Shown here in pieces: positions 52,798 to 61,591 of a stretch of DNA of 64,000 nt. The notes under the pieces were generated by a model. The model made no database searches and had not been told where the DNA came from. It saw nothing but the letters and a program-made list of their open reading frames with translations. Positions within the stretch are counted from its first letter, which is position 1; each line of letters begins with the position of its first letter. Position numbers and translations under genes: made by a program. Source of the DNA: Closterium sp. NIES-65 (lineage: Eukaryota > Streptophyta > Zygnematophyceae > Desmidiales > Closteriaceae); contig CANXME010001461.1 of NCBI GenBank assembly GCA_948144175.1, positions 186,001-250,000 on the forward strand, given 5' to 3'.

Positions 52798-53957
52798 CCG
52801 TCGCTAGCAGCAGCGAGCGTATCGGTCCCAATGCGGATTGTCACACAAATGGTGATCCACAGCCGCCTATTACTAGCTTCGCGTCGCGCCGCTGTGTCAA
52901 CTTTACTGCCATGCCGGCTTTTGTGAGGACGCAGGTGGAGGTGCTGTGGCATCAAAGAAGCGATGCTGGCAGTGCTGAGTGCCGCGCAATTCGGATCTTC
53001 CAGGATTCCCATTGCAAAGGGCAGATGTTGGACGTTTTCGCCATGGGCAGGAAGAGGTGCACCTTTCGTTCCTGCTCGCCCTGCTTCCATGCTCGTATGC
53101 TTTTCACGCCGCTCGTTTGCTCCCCCACCTGACCATCGACCGTTGCACTCTTGCCCCCCCCCTGTGTGCTGTAGTGCCAAGTATATCTCCGGTGCAGCCA
53201 AGTCCGCCCTCTGCATCATTGGTGCGTCCCCGCTTGCCTTGCCCCGCCCGCCTCTCCTCCATTCCGCTCCAGGGCCATTTTGAGAAGTCTCGAGAATACC
53301 CTGCATAGTCGTCCCCTCACACTGACTCCGCGCTCTCACCCGCACAGCCCAGTTTGTTGCGCTGCACAGCGCACGAGTGGGTGGGTGCCTCATCTCTGCC
53401 TTCCCTTTCCCCCCTTTCGCGCTGCGCTGTGCTGCAGACGACATCTGCCAGTATGTGCGCTGCCCTGCCAACTCCATCGCATGCAGCCCAACCACCGACG
53501 ATCGCTTGGCAGTGACGTGCCAGTGCTTCAAAGGCTACACTGCTGTCAGCAACACATGCCAGCGTTCCGGTAAGCTTTGTATGGATTTAACCGTACCTCT
53601 CTTTCTCTCTCTTTCTCTCCCTGTCTGGATGGACCCTCGAGCTCACCTGCCGTCTCTCTCCTTGCCTGTGCTGCAGAGCCCACGTGCGTCACTACAGGCT
53701 GCCCTGCCAACTCCGAGTGTGGCAAACGCACCGGAGGCAACGAAATGGAGTGCATGTGCAAGCCGGGCTACAGTGCATTCCGTGGCATCTGCATCCCCAC
53801 AGCAAAATTCAACACCACCACAACACCTTCCAATGACGTTTCAGAAGCTTTGAGTGATGTTTCAGAATCTTCCAGCAACAATTCAGCAGAACAGAACCTC
53901 CCAGCGTCGACGCTGTACCTTCCTGACCCGCCAATTGAGCCAAGCCTTGAGGCCTGA
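52798..53957 (+). CDS. Secreted EGF-like protein, exons 2-5
   Basis: Exons 52798-53056, 53175-53221, 53438-53569 and 53677-53957; with exon 1 (39340-39409) the coding length is 789 bp (262 residues), all introns GT-AG and in phase. Exon 2 has several cysteines (GPNADCHTNGD, SRRCVNFTAMPAF, DSHCKGQML). Exon 4 encodes one EGF-like domain (C-x4-C-x6-C-x11-C-x-C-x10-C), exon 5 another (C-x4-C-x5-C-x10-C-x-C-x10-C). The tail is Ser/Thr/Asn-rich (NTTTTPSNDV, SESSSNNSAEQ) and ends LPDPPIEPSLEA. I infer a small extracellular or cell-wall protein; partner and role unknown. No mobile-element features, so probably the resident host gene. The exon 1 assignment is the weakest point. Confidence 0.75.
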
Positions 53958-54423
53958 ATCAATAGCCACAGCGCAGGAGAATGTTGTGCTGTTGCTGGGC
54001 TTCTCAGAAAGTTTAGAGAGGCAGTTGGTGGACGGTTCCAATGACGGTTGTTGAGCAGGCGCCAAGAAGGGTAGCTGGCTGGCAAGTTCTCAAGAGGGAA
54101 GTATGGAAGCAGCCAAGGTGGAAACAGAAGAGTCTTCTCTTGTCTAGACTGGATCAGATTTCTCTCGTTCACAACCCCATCCTTCTAGTTAAAAGAGGTT
54201 ATGTAAGCCTCCCTCTCCTCCCCCCTCCCCTCTCACGTCTCCCTTGCATTCTTTTCTGAATTTTTTTATCTTTGTCTTGGTTTTGATGTGGGAAGTGTTG
54301 CAAATATAAAGCATACGAAAAGTTATTTGCTGTTAGGTTTAAGTGCAATCCCCTATATAAGCCATTAGACCTTACAATACGTAATTGTACAATTATTGTA
54401 CGGGCTGCATTCTTGGACTACTT
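53958..54423. other. 3' untranslated/intergenic region
   Basis: Follows the EGF gene; AT-richer after 54240. No gene or clear polyadenylation motif could be fixed. Confidence 0.45.
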
Positions 54424-54505
54424 TGTTGGAGTTGGCATTATTGGTGGTACAATTACTGGTGTGGAGTGGAGGTGACAATCCTTGTGGGTTAGCTACGTAC
54501 GGTAG

Positions 54506-54690
54506 ATTATAATTTTTAAACACACATAGTGTTTTTTAAAATTGTGTATTGTGAAAGCGAAGCTGCTTGTACTGCTCAATTGGCATCGTCGAAGCGCGCT
54601 AAACGCCCTTCTCCAACTACAAAAACCGTGGGTTGGAGTTCATTTCCCTCCACCCACGTTTCTCGATTTTCAAACGGCTCACTCAACACT
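54506..54690 (+). repeat. DIRS-type A1 repeat
   Basis: 185 bp, ATTATAATTTTTAAACACAC to CGGCTCACTCAACACT; direct copy of A2. Likely holds the promoter. Confidence 0.9.
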
Positions 54691-54802
54691 TCTGCTCACG
54701 TAGTTTATCCCTCCGTCCAAGCTGGCTAGAACAAAATCGCTTCCTAGAGGCGAGTCACCTTCGACCTTACTCAACGATATTTTTAACTTCAATCGCTCAA
54801 CG

Positions 54803-56359
54803 ATGACACCGACGCCGACACTTAACAACGGGAACTCGTCCAACCCCGCCTCCGACAACGACCGTAACACCCGCGATTTGGCGGGCGAACGCCGTAACAA
54901 GCGACGGGCAGAAGATGGACCGCCCGCCCCGACTGGAGTGGACGTGCTGCTGGGCGGGCTCGAGGTCAACAACTCGGCCAACGCCCAGCAGCTCCCTTCG
55001 GCGCCAGTGGCGCCAGTGGCGCCTGAGGTGCCTGTGGCGCCAGTGGCACCTGCGGCGCAAGTGGCGACGGCCACGGGCGTGGCACACGCCACTGACGCCG
55101 AGCACACGCCAGCACCCGCGGCTGGACCGTCGCGTCAGCGCCAGAGGAGGCGGACGGCGGTCTCCTCGTCTGACGCGACGACCGCCCCTGCGTTGACGCA
55201 GGCGTTGACCCCGGACCAGGTCAACGCGCTGCTGTCCCTTCTACAGCAGCAGCCCGTCAGCGTTACAGCCGCGGAAACTGCACTACCCGCTGCATCTACG
55301 TCGGCTAAAAAAGAAAATGCAAAAAAGGAAAAAGGCGCGAGAGGAGCAAGGACCATTCGGCACGACAACGACGCAGCAGTAGCAGCACCCCCCGCTCCAG
55401 CGGTCGACAACGACACCGACGACTCTGAAGATGAAGCCGGTGAGGCTCCAGTCAACAATGTTAATTTTAATGGCACGGAACACCTTCTGTCAGAATCCCA
55501 ACCACTAGACCATTGGGATAAAAGGGCTTTTTTTCAGTAGCGGGTCAGTGCGCCCATAACCCCCCAGGCCAACATGCCTGTAACCCTTCCTTAGGATCAA
55601 TCGGGGATCACCAGTGGACCTCTGACACCCCCCCACACTGGGATGCCCGAAGTGCATACACCGGGATTCGAACCCGAGACCTTCGCTCTGATACCATGTC
55701 AGAATCCCAACCACTAGACCATTGGGATAAAAGGGCTTTTTTTCAGTAGCGGGTCAGTGCGCCCATAACCCCCCAGGCCAACATGCCTGTAACCCTTCCT
55801 TAGGATCAATCGGGGATCACCAGTGGACCTCTGACACCTTCCCCCCCTCCCTTCTTCTAACCTCACCTTTTCGGCGGCAACATTCGTCAACGACTCCGTG
55901 CGAGAGCAAGCGGAGCTGCTGGAGGACTTGCGCGCATACCTGCTGCACGCGGAATACAAGGCGCAGCGCGGAGACCCAGCGGGCGGGCTCGAACTCATCT
56001 CGCACGCTCTCAACCTCATCTCGGGGCGTTTCGAGGTGCTTCAAGTGGAGGACGCATCCGACTTCCGCACGACGAAGCGCTTCAAGTTGTACCAGCAGAA
56101 GAGCCTGCTGACTTCTCGACCCTTCAAGCAGGCGGTCGCAGACATGGCGGCAATGGACCGTGCGGCAAGCGGATATGCTCGTGCCAACCGCGGCGGAAAC
56201 AACGCGCCGTTGCCGTTTTTACCCAAGCGGGGCCCCCCGCCCACGGCCAATTGCCGCGGGTTTCGGGGCTCGTGCTTCCGCTGCGGCCAGCCGGGCCACG
56301 TGGCAAGTGCCTGCCCTAGGAACGGGCACGGCGGCCAAGGACCCGCTCCGGTGGTGTAG
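54803..56359 (+). CDS. DIRS-type gag, interrupted by TRIM-2
   Basis: ATG 54803 opens MTPTPTLNNGNSSNPASDN. The first half is Ala/Pro/Val-rich with short repeats (APVAPVAPEVPVAPVAP). At 55488-55836 TRIM-2 plus a 5-bp duplication interrupts it; the total added length is 354 bp (a multiple of 3) and the frame before and after is the same, so the original gag ran straight through. The second half has a helical capsid-like segment (VREQAELLEDLRAYLLHAEY, VADMAAMDRAASG) and a C-terminal zinc knuckle CFRCGQPGHVASACPR (C-x2-C-x4-H-x4-C). As it stands the protein ends inside the TRIM at 55540. Confidence 0.85.
55488..55836 (-). mobile_element. TRIM-2, 349-bp miniature LTR retroelement inside DIRS-type gag
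   Basis: Same family as TRIM-1, opposite strand. The two 140-bp LTRs (55488-55627, 55697-55836) look identical base for base. The 69-bp interior carries the exact initiator-Met primer site (TGGTATCAGAGC on the minus strand), the B box GGTTCGAATCC and the G-tract. Target duplication CCTTC (55483-55487, 55837-55841). Identical LTRs indicate a recent insertion. Confidence 0.95.
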
Positions 56360-56877
56360 GAGCGGGCCATGGGAATAGGCGCTTGAGCGCTAGGCACGGT
56401 GCACTTTTGAGTGCGAAAACCGTGGGCAACCCTAGGGGTTTGCGATGGCAAGAGGCCAGCCCTAGTGAAGGGTAGGAATATGCTTTGGGCCTAGGATAGG
56501 GAAGGGGAGCAACAACCCCCTCGGTCCCATGTGGTTCACCGCTCGGTAGCATGATGCATGCTAGGAGAGCATTGCTATGTGTGTTGGTTGATTTGATTAA
56601 AAAAAAAAAAAAAAAAACTACCTTCTTAAAGGCCTACTGTTTTGGCAAAGAGACTCTGAAACAATCAAGAGGAGGATCAGAGAGAGAGAGAGAGAGAGAG
56701 TGTGTGTGTGCGAGAGAGAGCGAGAGAGAGAGAGAGGGGGAGAAAGTAAGAGAGAAAGAGAAAGAACGAGATACAACATGGTGGGCACGCATGTCCAGGA
56801 TTCTACGCACCAGCCCCCATGAACTACGAGTAAGAGAGAGCATGAAAGAGAGAGGGAGAGGGAAAGAGCGAGAGAGA

Positions 56878-56916
<39 letters not shown>

Positions 56917-57324
56917 AGAGAGAAAGAGAGAAAGAGAAAGAGAGAACAAGAGAGAATAAGAGAAACACAATGGACAAGTGTGTCCATGGCCATAGGCATC
57001 ATCTCCCATGCACTAAGGGCAGGCACAACCACATCCTACCGAGTGCACGCTGGGCCGATAAAAAAGAAAAAAAAAGGAGGAAACGAGGAGAAGAAGAAGC
57101 GCCGTTTCGCGCCCGACACATTCGTTGACATTTCCGTCGGTTGTTATTTTCTTCACACATTTGATCAATGGTTGCCCGTACATGTACATGCACACACATG
57201 CTTTAACATGGAATACTGAACCCGTATACCACTTGGCCTCCCATGCACAGGAGCACGACGGTGCGAGGCGGCATGCTACGATGACCCGTACGAATTTTCC
57301 GTTACAGACAGAACTATTACACAG
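56360..57324. repeat. Gag-RT spacer with poly-A and (GA)n tracts
   Basis: A-run at about 56600-56617; two GA-rich blocks (56680-56760 and 56830-56960) made of GAGAGAGA and AGAGAGAAAGAGA. The Ser/Leu- and Arg/Glu-rich ORFs here are products of the repeats. No gene. Confidence 0.75.
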
Positions 57325-59229
57325 ATGCGCGGTCGTCTTCGCGCGACCTTTGCGTGGTGGAGCTCATGGTGCCCCAGCAGCCTCGTTCTCTCCGTCATCG
57401 CCAAGGGTTACTGGTTGCCATGGAGCCACGGCCCACCACAACCTTTCCACGATCGCAATCATGTCGGGGCAAACACGCATGCTACGTTCACACGTACCGC
57501 CATCCAAGAACTCATAGAGACGGGAGCGGCAGTTCCGATGGCCGCAACGGAGCTCAAGTGCATAAGTCCACTTAACGTGGTCGAGCAAAAAGACAAATGC
57601 AGGCTCATTCTTGATCTGAGAAAGGTCAACGCTAACTTGATTGTCCCCAAGTTCAAGTACGAGGGGCTCAGCCGTGTCGCCGACCTGGCGCGCGTTGGGG
57701 ACTGGATGTTCTCCATTGACCTCAAATCCGGTTACCATCACATCGACATCCACCCATCGTGCTGGAAGTTCCTTGGCTTCGAATTCGATAGGCGCACATA
57801 CGCATTTCGTTCACTACCATTCGGCCTCGCGACGGCTCCATTCGTCTTTACACCGCTCATCAAGCAACTAGCTCGGCGTTGGCGAGAACAAGGCATCCGA
57901 GTCGTACCTTACGTGGATGACATCTTATTCCTCTGCCAGTCGAAAGCCGATGCGCAAGCAATCTGCCAGCAGGTGATATTGGACCTCAAAGAGGCAGGCC
58001 TTGTGATAAACGCGAAGAAATCACAACTGTCACCATCGCAACATCTCCGATTCCTGGGCGTAGAACTGGAGACCGACACCGGCCGATTCTCCATCGGTCC
58101 CGACCGACGAGCCTCACTACATGCAACCATCCGAAACCTCCTGAGCGCAAGCAGGGCATGCCGACCAGTCCCGGTCCGCCACGTGGCCAGAATCACTGGC
58201 ATGCTTGCATCGATGGGTGTCGCACTTGGCGCGACCGCTCGCGCATTCAGCCACGCTATGTTACAAGTGATCAACGAAGCACCGTCATGGAAAAGCAGCG
58301 TGGTTATCCCCCCATCTGCAGCAGAGGAGCTCCAATTTTGGCTCGAGGAATTTGATCGTTTCAACGGCGCACCTTTTCACGTCAGGAACAGCTACGACGC
58401 AGTAATCCATGTGGATGCCAACTCTCATGGTTGGGGCGCCACTCTGACCACATTTCCGGGCGGCCTCGAAGAAGCTAGTGCAACCATGTCAGAGCCGCTA
58501 CAAGGAACGTCCAGCACGCGACGCGAGATCGAAGGCGTCCTTTGGGCGCTCCAAACATACGCGACCAACATCAAGCAAAAACACGTTCTCGTGCGGGTGG
58601 ACAACCAGGGCGTGTTCTTCATCCTTCGAAAAGGCGGCTCTCACAGCCCCGACCTCGCAATGGCATGCAAGAGCATCATCCGAACATGCATGGAGCCTGG
58701 CACGCGCTTGATCATCGAATGGATTCCGCGCGAGCTCAATACACACGCCGACGAACTCTCAAAAATGGTCGACCACGACGATTACGCGCTGAAAACGCCG
58801 TGGTTCCGCATCTTGGAACGTCGTTGGGGGCCCCACTCCATCGACCTCTTCGCAAACTCCCGCAACACCCAACTGCCGCGCTTCTGCACAAAGATTCCCC
58901 ACCCAGAAGCTATCGCAGTTGATGCGTTCTCGATCGCGTGGACACCCGAAAACAACTTCGCCTTCCCCCCGCCCCAACTGGTCCCAGCCGTCCTCCATCA
59001 CGCACAACGCACCCATGCATCACTCACACTGATAGTTCCGCACTGGCCAGGCGCAAGCTGGTGGCCACTTTTGCAACCCTCCCCATGCACTTGGGCTCCA
59101 CACATCCACGCGCACATCCCTCTGACACACGGAAGCCAATGCCTAGACGCAGGGTCCCATTCCAATGCTTTCTCAGGCATGGGACTACCGCACAGCCCAA
59201 TTATTGCACTGAGAATGGCATTTGACTAA
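57325..59229 (+). CDS. DIRS-type reverse transcriptase-RNase H with Dam-like C-terminal domain
   Basis: Open frame of 634 residues; the true start is unclear. RT blocks: CRLILDLRKVNANLIVPKFK, WMFSIDLKSGYHHIDIHPSC, FRSLPFGLATAPFVFT and catalytic VPYVDDILFL (about 57910). RNase H follows (VIHVDANSHGWGATL, RREIEGVLWALQTYA, ELNTHADELSKM). After it comes a domain with HSIDLFANSRNTQLPRFCT, VDAFSIAWTPENNFAFPPP, LIVPHWPGASWWPLL, in the position and pattern of the Dam-like methyltransferase domain of DIRS/PAT elements. The expected NPPY-type motif reads FPPP, so methylation activity is doubtful. Confidence 0.88.
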   Translation: MRGRLRATFAWWSSWCPSSLVLSVIAKGYWLPWSHGPPQPFHDRNHVGANTHATFTRTAIQELIETGAAVPMAATELKCISPLNVVEQKDKCRLILDLRKVNANLIVPKFKYEGLSRVADLARVGDWMFSIDLKSGYHHIDIHPSCWKFLGFEFDRRTYAFRSLPFGLATAPFVFTPLIKQLARRWREQGIRVVPYVDDILFLCQSKADAQAICQQVILDLKEAGLVINAKKSQLSPSQHLRFLGVELETDTGRFSIGPDRRASLHATIRNLLSASRACRPVPVRHVARITGMLASMGVALGATARAFSHAMLQVINEAPSWKSSVVIPPSAAEELQFWLEEFDRFNGAPFHVRNSYDAVIHVDANSHGWGATLTTFPGGLEEASATMSEPLQGTSSTRREIEGVLWALQTYATNIKQKHVLVRVDNQGVFFILRKGGSHSPDLAMACKSIIRTCMEPGTRLIIEWIPRELNTHADELSKMVDHDDYALKTPWFRILERRWGPHSIDLFANSRNTQLPRFCTKIPHPEAIAVDAFSIAWTPENNFAFPPPQLVPAVLHHAQRTHASLTLIVPHWPGASWWPLLQPSPCTWAPHIHAHIPLTHGSQCLDAGSHSNAFSGMGLPHSPIIALRMAFD

Positions 59230-59258
59230 TTCAAAACATCAACGCCCTGTGTTCAGAT

Positions 59259-60293
59259 TTGCTCCCAAAGTTACACGACCAAATGATCAACATGCTCGCG
59301 CAATCTCGCGCCGATTCTACGATCCGGACATACGAACCATACTGGGCCAAGTTTCGAGCCTTCTGCACAAAAGTGAACCTCCCATTTCTTCCGGCATCCG
59401 ACATGACCCTCGCGCTCTACCTGGTACACGCAATCCGACGCAAAGCCACCCTGTCCGTAGTGCAGTTGACGTGCTCGGCGGTCAGCTTCGCTCATCGCAT
59501 GACTGGGAGCAAATGCCCGACAACCGGACCGTTCACCACCCAAGTCCGTGACTGTGCAAAACGACACTGCCCTCGCCCTACTCGTATGAAGGAACCCGTA
59601 TCGATCCAACAAGTCCGGGACATGGCCGCGAGTTACTTGCAGTCCGACGATCCAGCGACGTTTCAGAAAGGGTTGATCCCCATCCTCATGTACTCAGGAT
59701 TCCTGCGATATTCGGACCTGGCAGCCATAAAATGGCAAGACATCCAATTCGACGACGAGGTCATGTGGATTCTCATACCACACTCCAAGACCGATCAGGC
59801 TGGTCATGGCACTTGGATTCCCATTGCAGCAACGACAGACCCTTGTTGCCCAGTGCGCTGCACCCGACGCTTCATCCAACTGGCCGGCTATGGCCCACAG
59901 TCAGAGGGACCATTGATTCGGGTCTTCGGCCACGCTTCAACCAGCGAGGGCCAAGCAAGGCCACCCTCATACACCACGATCCGGAACTGGTGCAAGGAAG
60001 CCTTCGCAAAAGTGGGCCTTGGAGACCTGCAGCTCGGCACACATTCTTTCCGAAAAGGTGCAGCCACAGTAGCAGCCAACACGGGCGTGCCAGACAGGGT
60101 CTTCAAACGGCTGGGCAGATGGCGAAGCGACTCAGCAAAGGAAATGTATGTTACACCATACGTCGAGCCTCTTATCGAAGCCTTCCATAACCTACAAGAC
60201 CTGACGCATGCAGCGTCGTCGGCACAACACTCAGAGGCACTCGTACGCAACCGGAGGCCCCCGCTGCCCATGTCTCAGAGACCCCATTTGTAA
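59259..60293 (+). CDS. DIRS-type tyrosine recombinase
   Basis: 344 residues. N-terminal SAM-like core-binding part (SRADSTIRTYEPYWAKFRAF), then catalytic part with first Arg in YSGFLRYSDLAAIKW (about 59691), the H-x-x-R block HSFRKGAAT (about 60043), GRWRSDSA and the nucleophile Tyr in KEMYVTPYVEP (about 60147). These replace the DDE integrase of LTR elements and join a circular copy to the target without duplication, matching the clean insertion here. The frame ends inside B1. Confidence 0.9.
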   Translation: MLPKLHDQMINMLAQSRADSTIRTYEPYWAKFRAFCTKVNLPFLPASDMTLALYLVHAIRRKATLSVVQLTCSAVSFAHRMTGSKCPTTGPFTTQVRDCAKRHCPRPTRMKEPVSIQQVRDMAASYLQSDDPATFQKGLIPILMYSGFLRYSDLAAIKWQDIQFDDEVMWILIPHSKTDQAGHGTWIPIAATTDPCCPVRCTRRFIQLAGYGPQSEGPLIRVFGHASTSEGQARPPSYTTIRNWCKEAFAKVGLGDLQLGTHSFRKGAATVAANTGVPDRVFKRLGRWRSDSAKEMYVTPYVEPLIEAFHNLQDLTHAASSAQHSEALVRNRRPPLPMSQRPHL

Positions 60294-60340
60294 TGAGAAC
60301 GATGCCAATTGATAAGAATAAGAAAGCAAGCTTTCTCAAT
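60284..60340 (+). repeat. DIRS-type B1 repeat
   Basis: 57 bp, CCATTTGTAATGAGAACGAT to CTTTCTCAAT; overlaps the recombinase stop codon. Confidence 0.9.
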
Positions 60341-60525
60341 ATTATAATTTTTAAACACACATTGTGTTTTTTAAAATTGTGTATTGTGAAAGCGAAGTTG
60401 CTTGTACTGCTCAATTGGCATCGTCGAAGCGCGCTAAACGCCCTTCTCCAACTACAAAAACCGTGGGTTGGAGTTCATTTCCCTCCACCCACGTTTCTCG
60501 ATTTTCAAACGGCTCACTCAACACT
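60341..60525 (+). repeat. DIRS-type A2 repeat
   Basis: 185 bp direct copy of A1, abutting B1. The 119 bp between A2 and B2 are unique. Confidence 0.9.
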
Positions 60526-60644
60526 CCCACCACCCACCCCAGAGTAAACCGCCTTGCTAATGCCACTTGGATAGGGTACATCTTAGCTAGTGTTATTCGA
60601 TTGCACCAGCTTGTGCTCAACGTTGATGCAAATGTTGTAATAAG

Positions 60645-60701
60645 CCATTTGTAATGAGAACGATGCCAATTGATAAGAATAAGAAAGCAAGCTTTCTCAA
60701 T
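60645..60701 (+). repeat. DIRS-type B2 repeat, right end
   Basis: 57 bp direct copy of B1, ending exactly where L-family LTR sequence (CTGTATTATT) resumes. Confidence 0.92.
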
Positions 60702-61159
60702 CTGTATTATTCCATCATCAATCATTTTGTCCCAATTTATTCAGTTGCAAGTGTTGGGCTGAGAAAAGCTGTTTGGATAGTTTTCAACGACTTAGGCTCA
60801 GAGTGATCTATTAACGGAAGCGTCTTAATGAAAGACTGGTTGAACCACCTTACATTGGTGTGTGAGAACAAGACGAGTTGAACAATAGCATAGAAATACA
60901 GGGCATTTATATGATTACAGAGACGACTCGGGTAACTGCTCAATAGCGAGTCAGTTATTTGTCAAAATGCTATAATTTTCTAGTATGCAGTGGAGTACTC
61001 TATAGTGAGTACAACCCAAATTAGGGTTGTTAAACTATATATATAATGTAAGGGTGTAGGCTGTAGTGGGGTAGCACATATGGGGTACAACACATTGGTA
61101 GGGTTTGTACTTGTACCCAATCTTCCCAATAGTCAATCATTCCTGACTAGTTTCTAAGA

Positions 61160-61247
61160 TGGTATCTAGAGCAGTAGGTCTTTAGGACCTAAAATTAGCG
61201 CCCACCTGTTATCGCGTTACCTCACCTACGGCCTTGCCTGCCTGCCT
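61160..61247 (+). other. Leader remnant of L-family copia copy 3
   Basis: Primer site and first leader bases, matching 6075-6160, cut off by Copia-9 at 61248. Confidence 0.7.
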
Positions 61248-61379
61248 TGTGAAGAAAGGAACGTGAATGAAATGACTATGAATGAAGTGAGTACAAATAG
61301 GAAACCCTAGTTGGGTTGTACCCCCTATGGGATACCCCACTATAGCCTACACAAATAAGTAAGCTATAACATTCTGACA
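61248..61379 (-). repeat. Copia-9 3' LTR
   Basis: 132 bp; minus strand TGTCAGAATGTTATAGC to CTTCACA, closest to the Copia-6 LTR. Confidence 0.85.
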
Positions 61380-61591
61380 CACCCCCATAGGCAAAGTGGG
61401 GGAGAACAAGGGGTCACAAGACCAGTCAAGCAAAACAAAGCAAAGCTCAGGGTGGATCACAAAGTCACCACACATTCCGAGCACAAGTTCAAGGGCCACA
61501 AGGCCAGTTCACATGCAAGACCATATATAGAGATATACAAGAGTCAAGCAAGCAAGAGCAAGAGTATATATAGGTCGAGGTACAAGCAAGG

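Larger units (their letters stand above)
54506..60701 (+). mobile_element. PAT/DIRS-type tyrosine-recombinase retrotransposon
   Basis: Split direct repeats in the order A1 (54506-54690), coding region, B1 (60284-60340), A2 (60341-60525), B2 (60645-60701). A1/A2 differ at about 2 of 185 positions and B1/B2 agree over 57 bp. There is no target duplication: copy 1 of the L-family LTR (5582 onward) has the uninterrupted site ACGGTAG|CTGTATT. Genes in order: gag (split by TRIM-2), RT-RNase H with a Dam-like tail, tyrosine recombinase. Total 6.2 kb including the 354-bp TRIM insertion and duplication. All open frames look intact. Confidence 0.93.
54424..61159 (+). repeat. L-family copia LTR, copy 3, split by the DIRS-type element
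   Basis: Left piece 54424-54505 (TGTTGGAGTTGG to ACGTACGGTAG), right piece 60702-61159 (CTGTATTATT to TTTCTAAGA), followed by primer site TGGTATCTAGAGCAG (61160). Together about 540 bp. From the AATCCTTGTGGG block onward it is nearly identical to copy 1 at 5582-6074, including the leader beyond it. Confidence 0.7.

Noticed and set aside
56618..57032. Ser/Leu-rich minus ORFs resembling membrane proteins
   Set aside because: Antisense of (GA)n repeats in the DIRS-type spacer.
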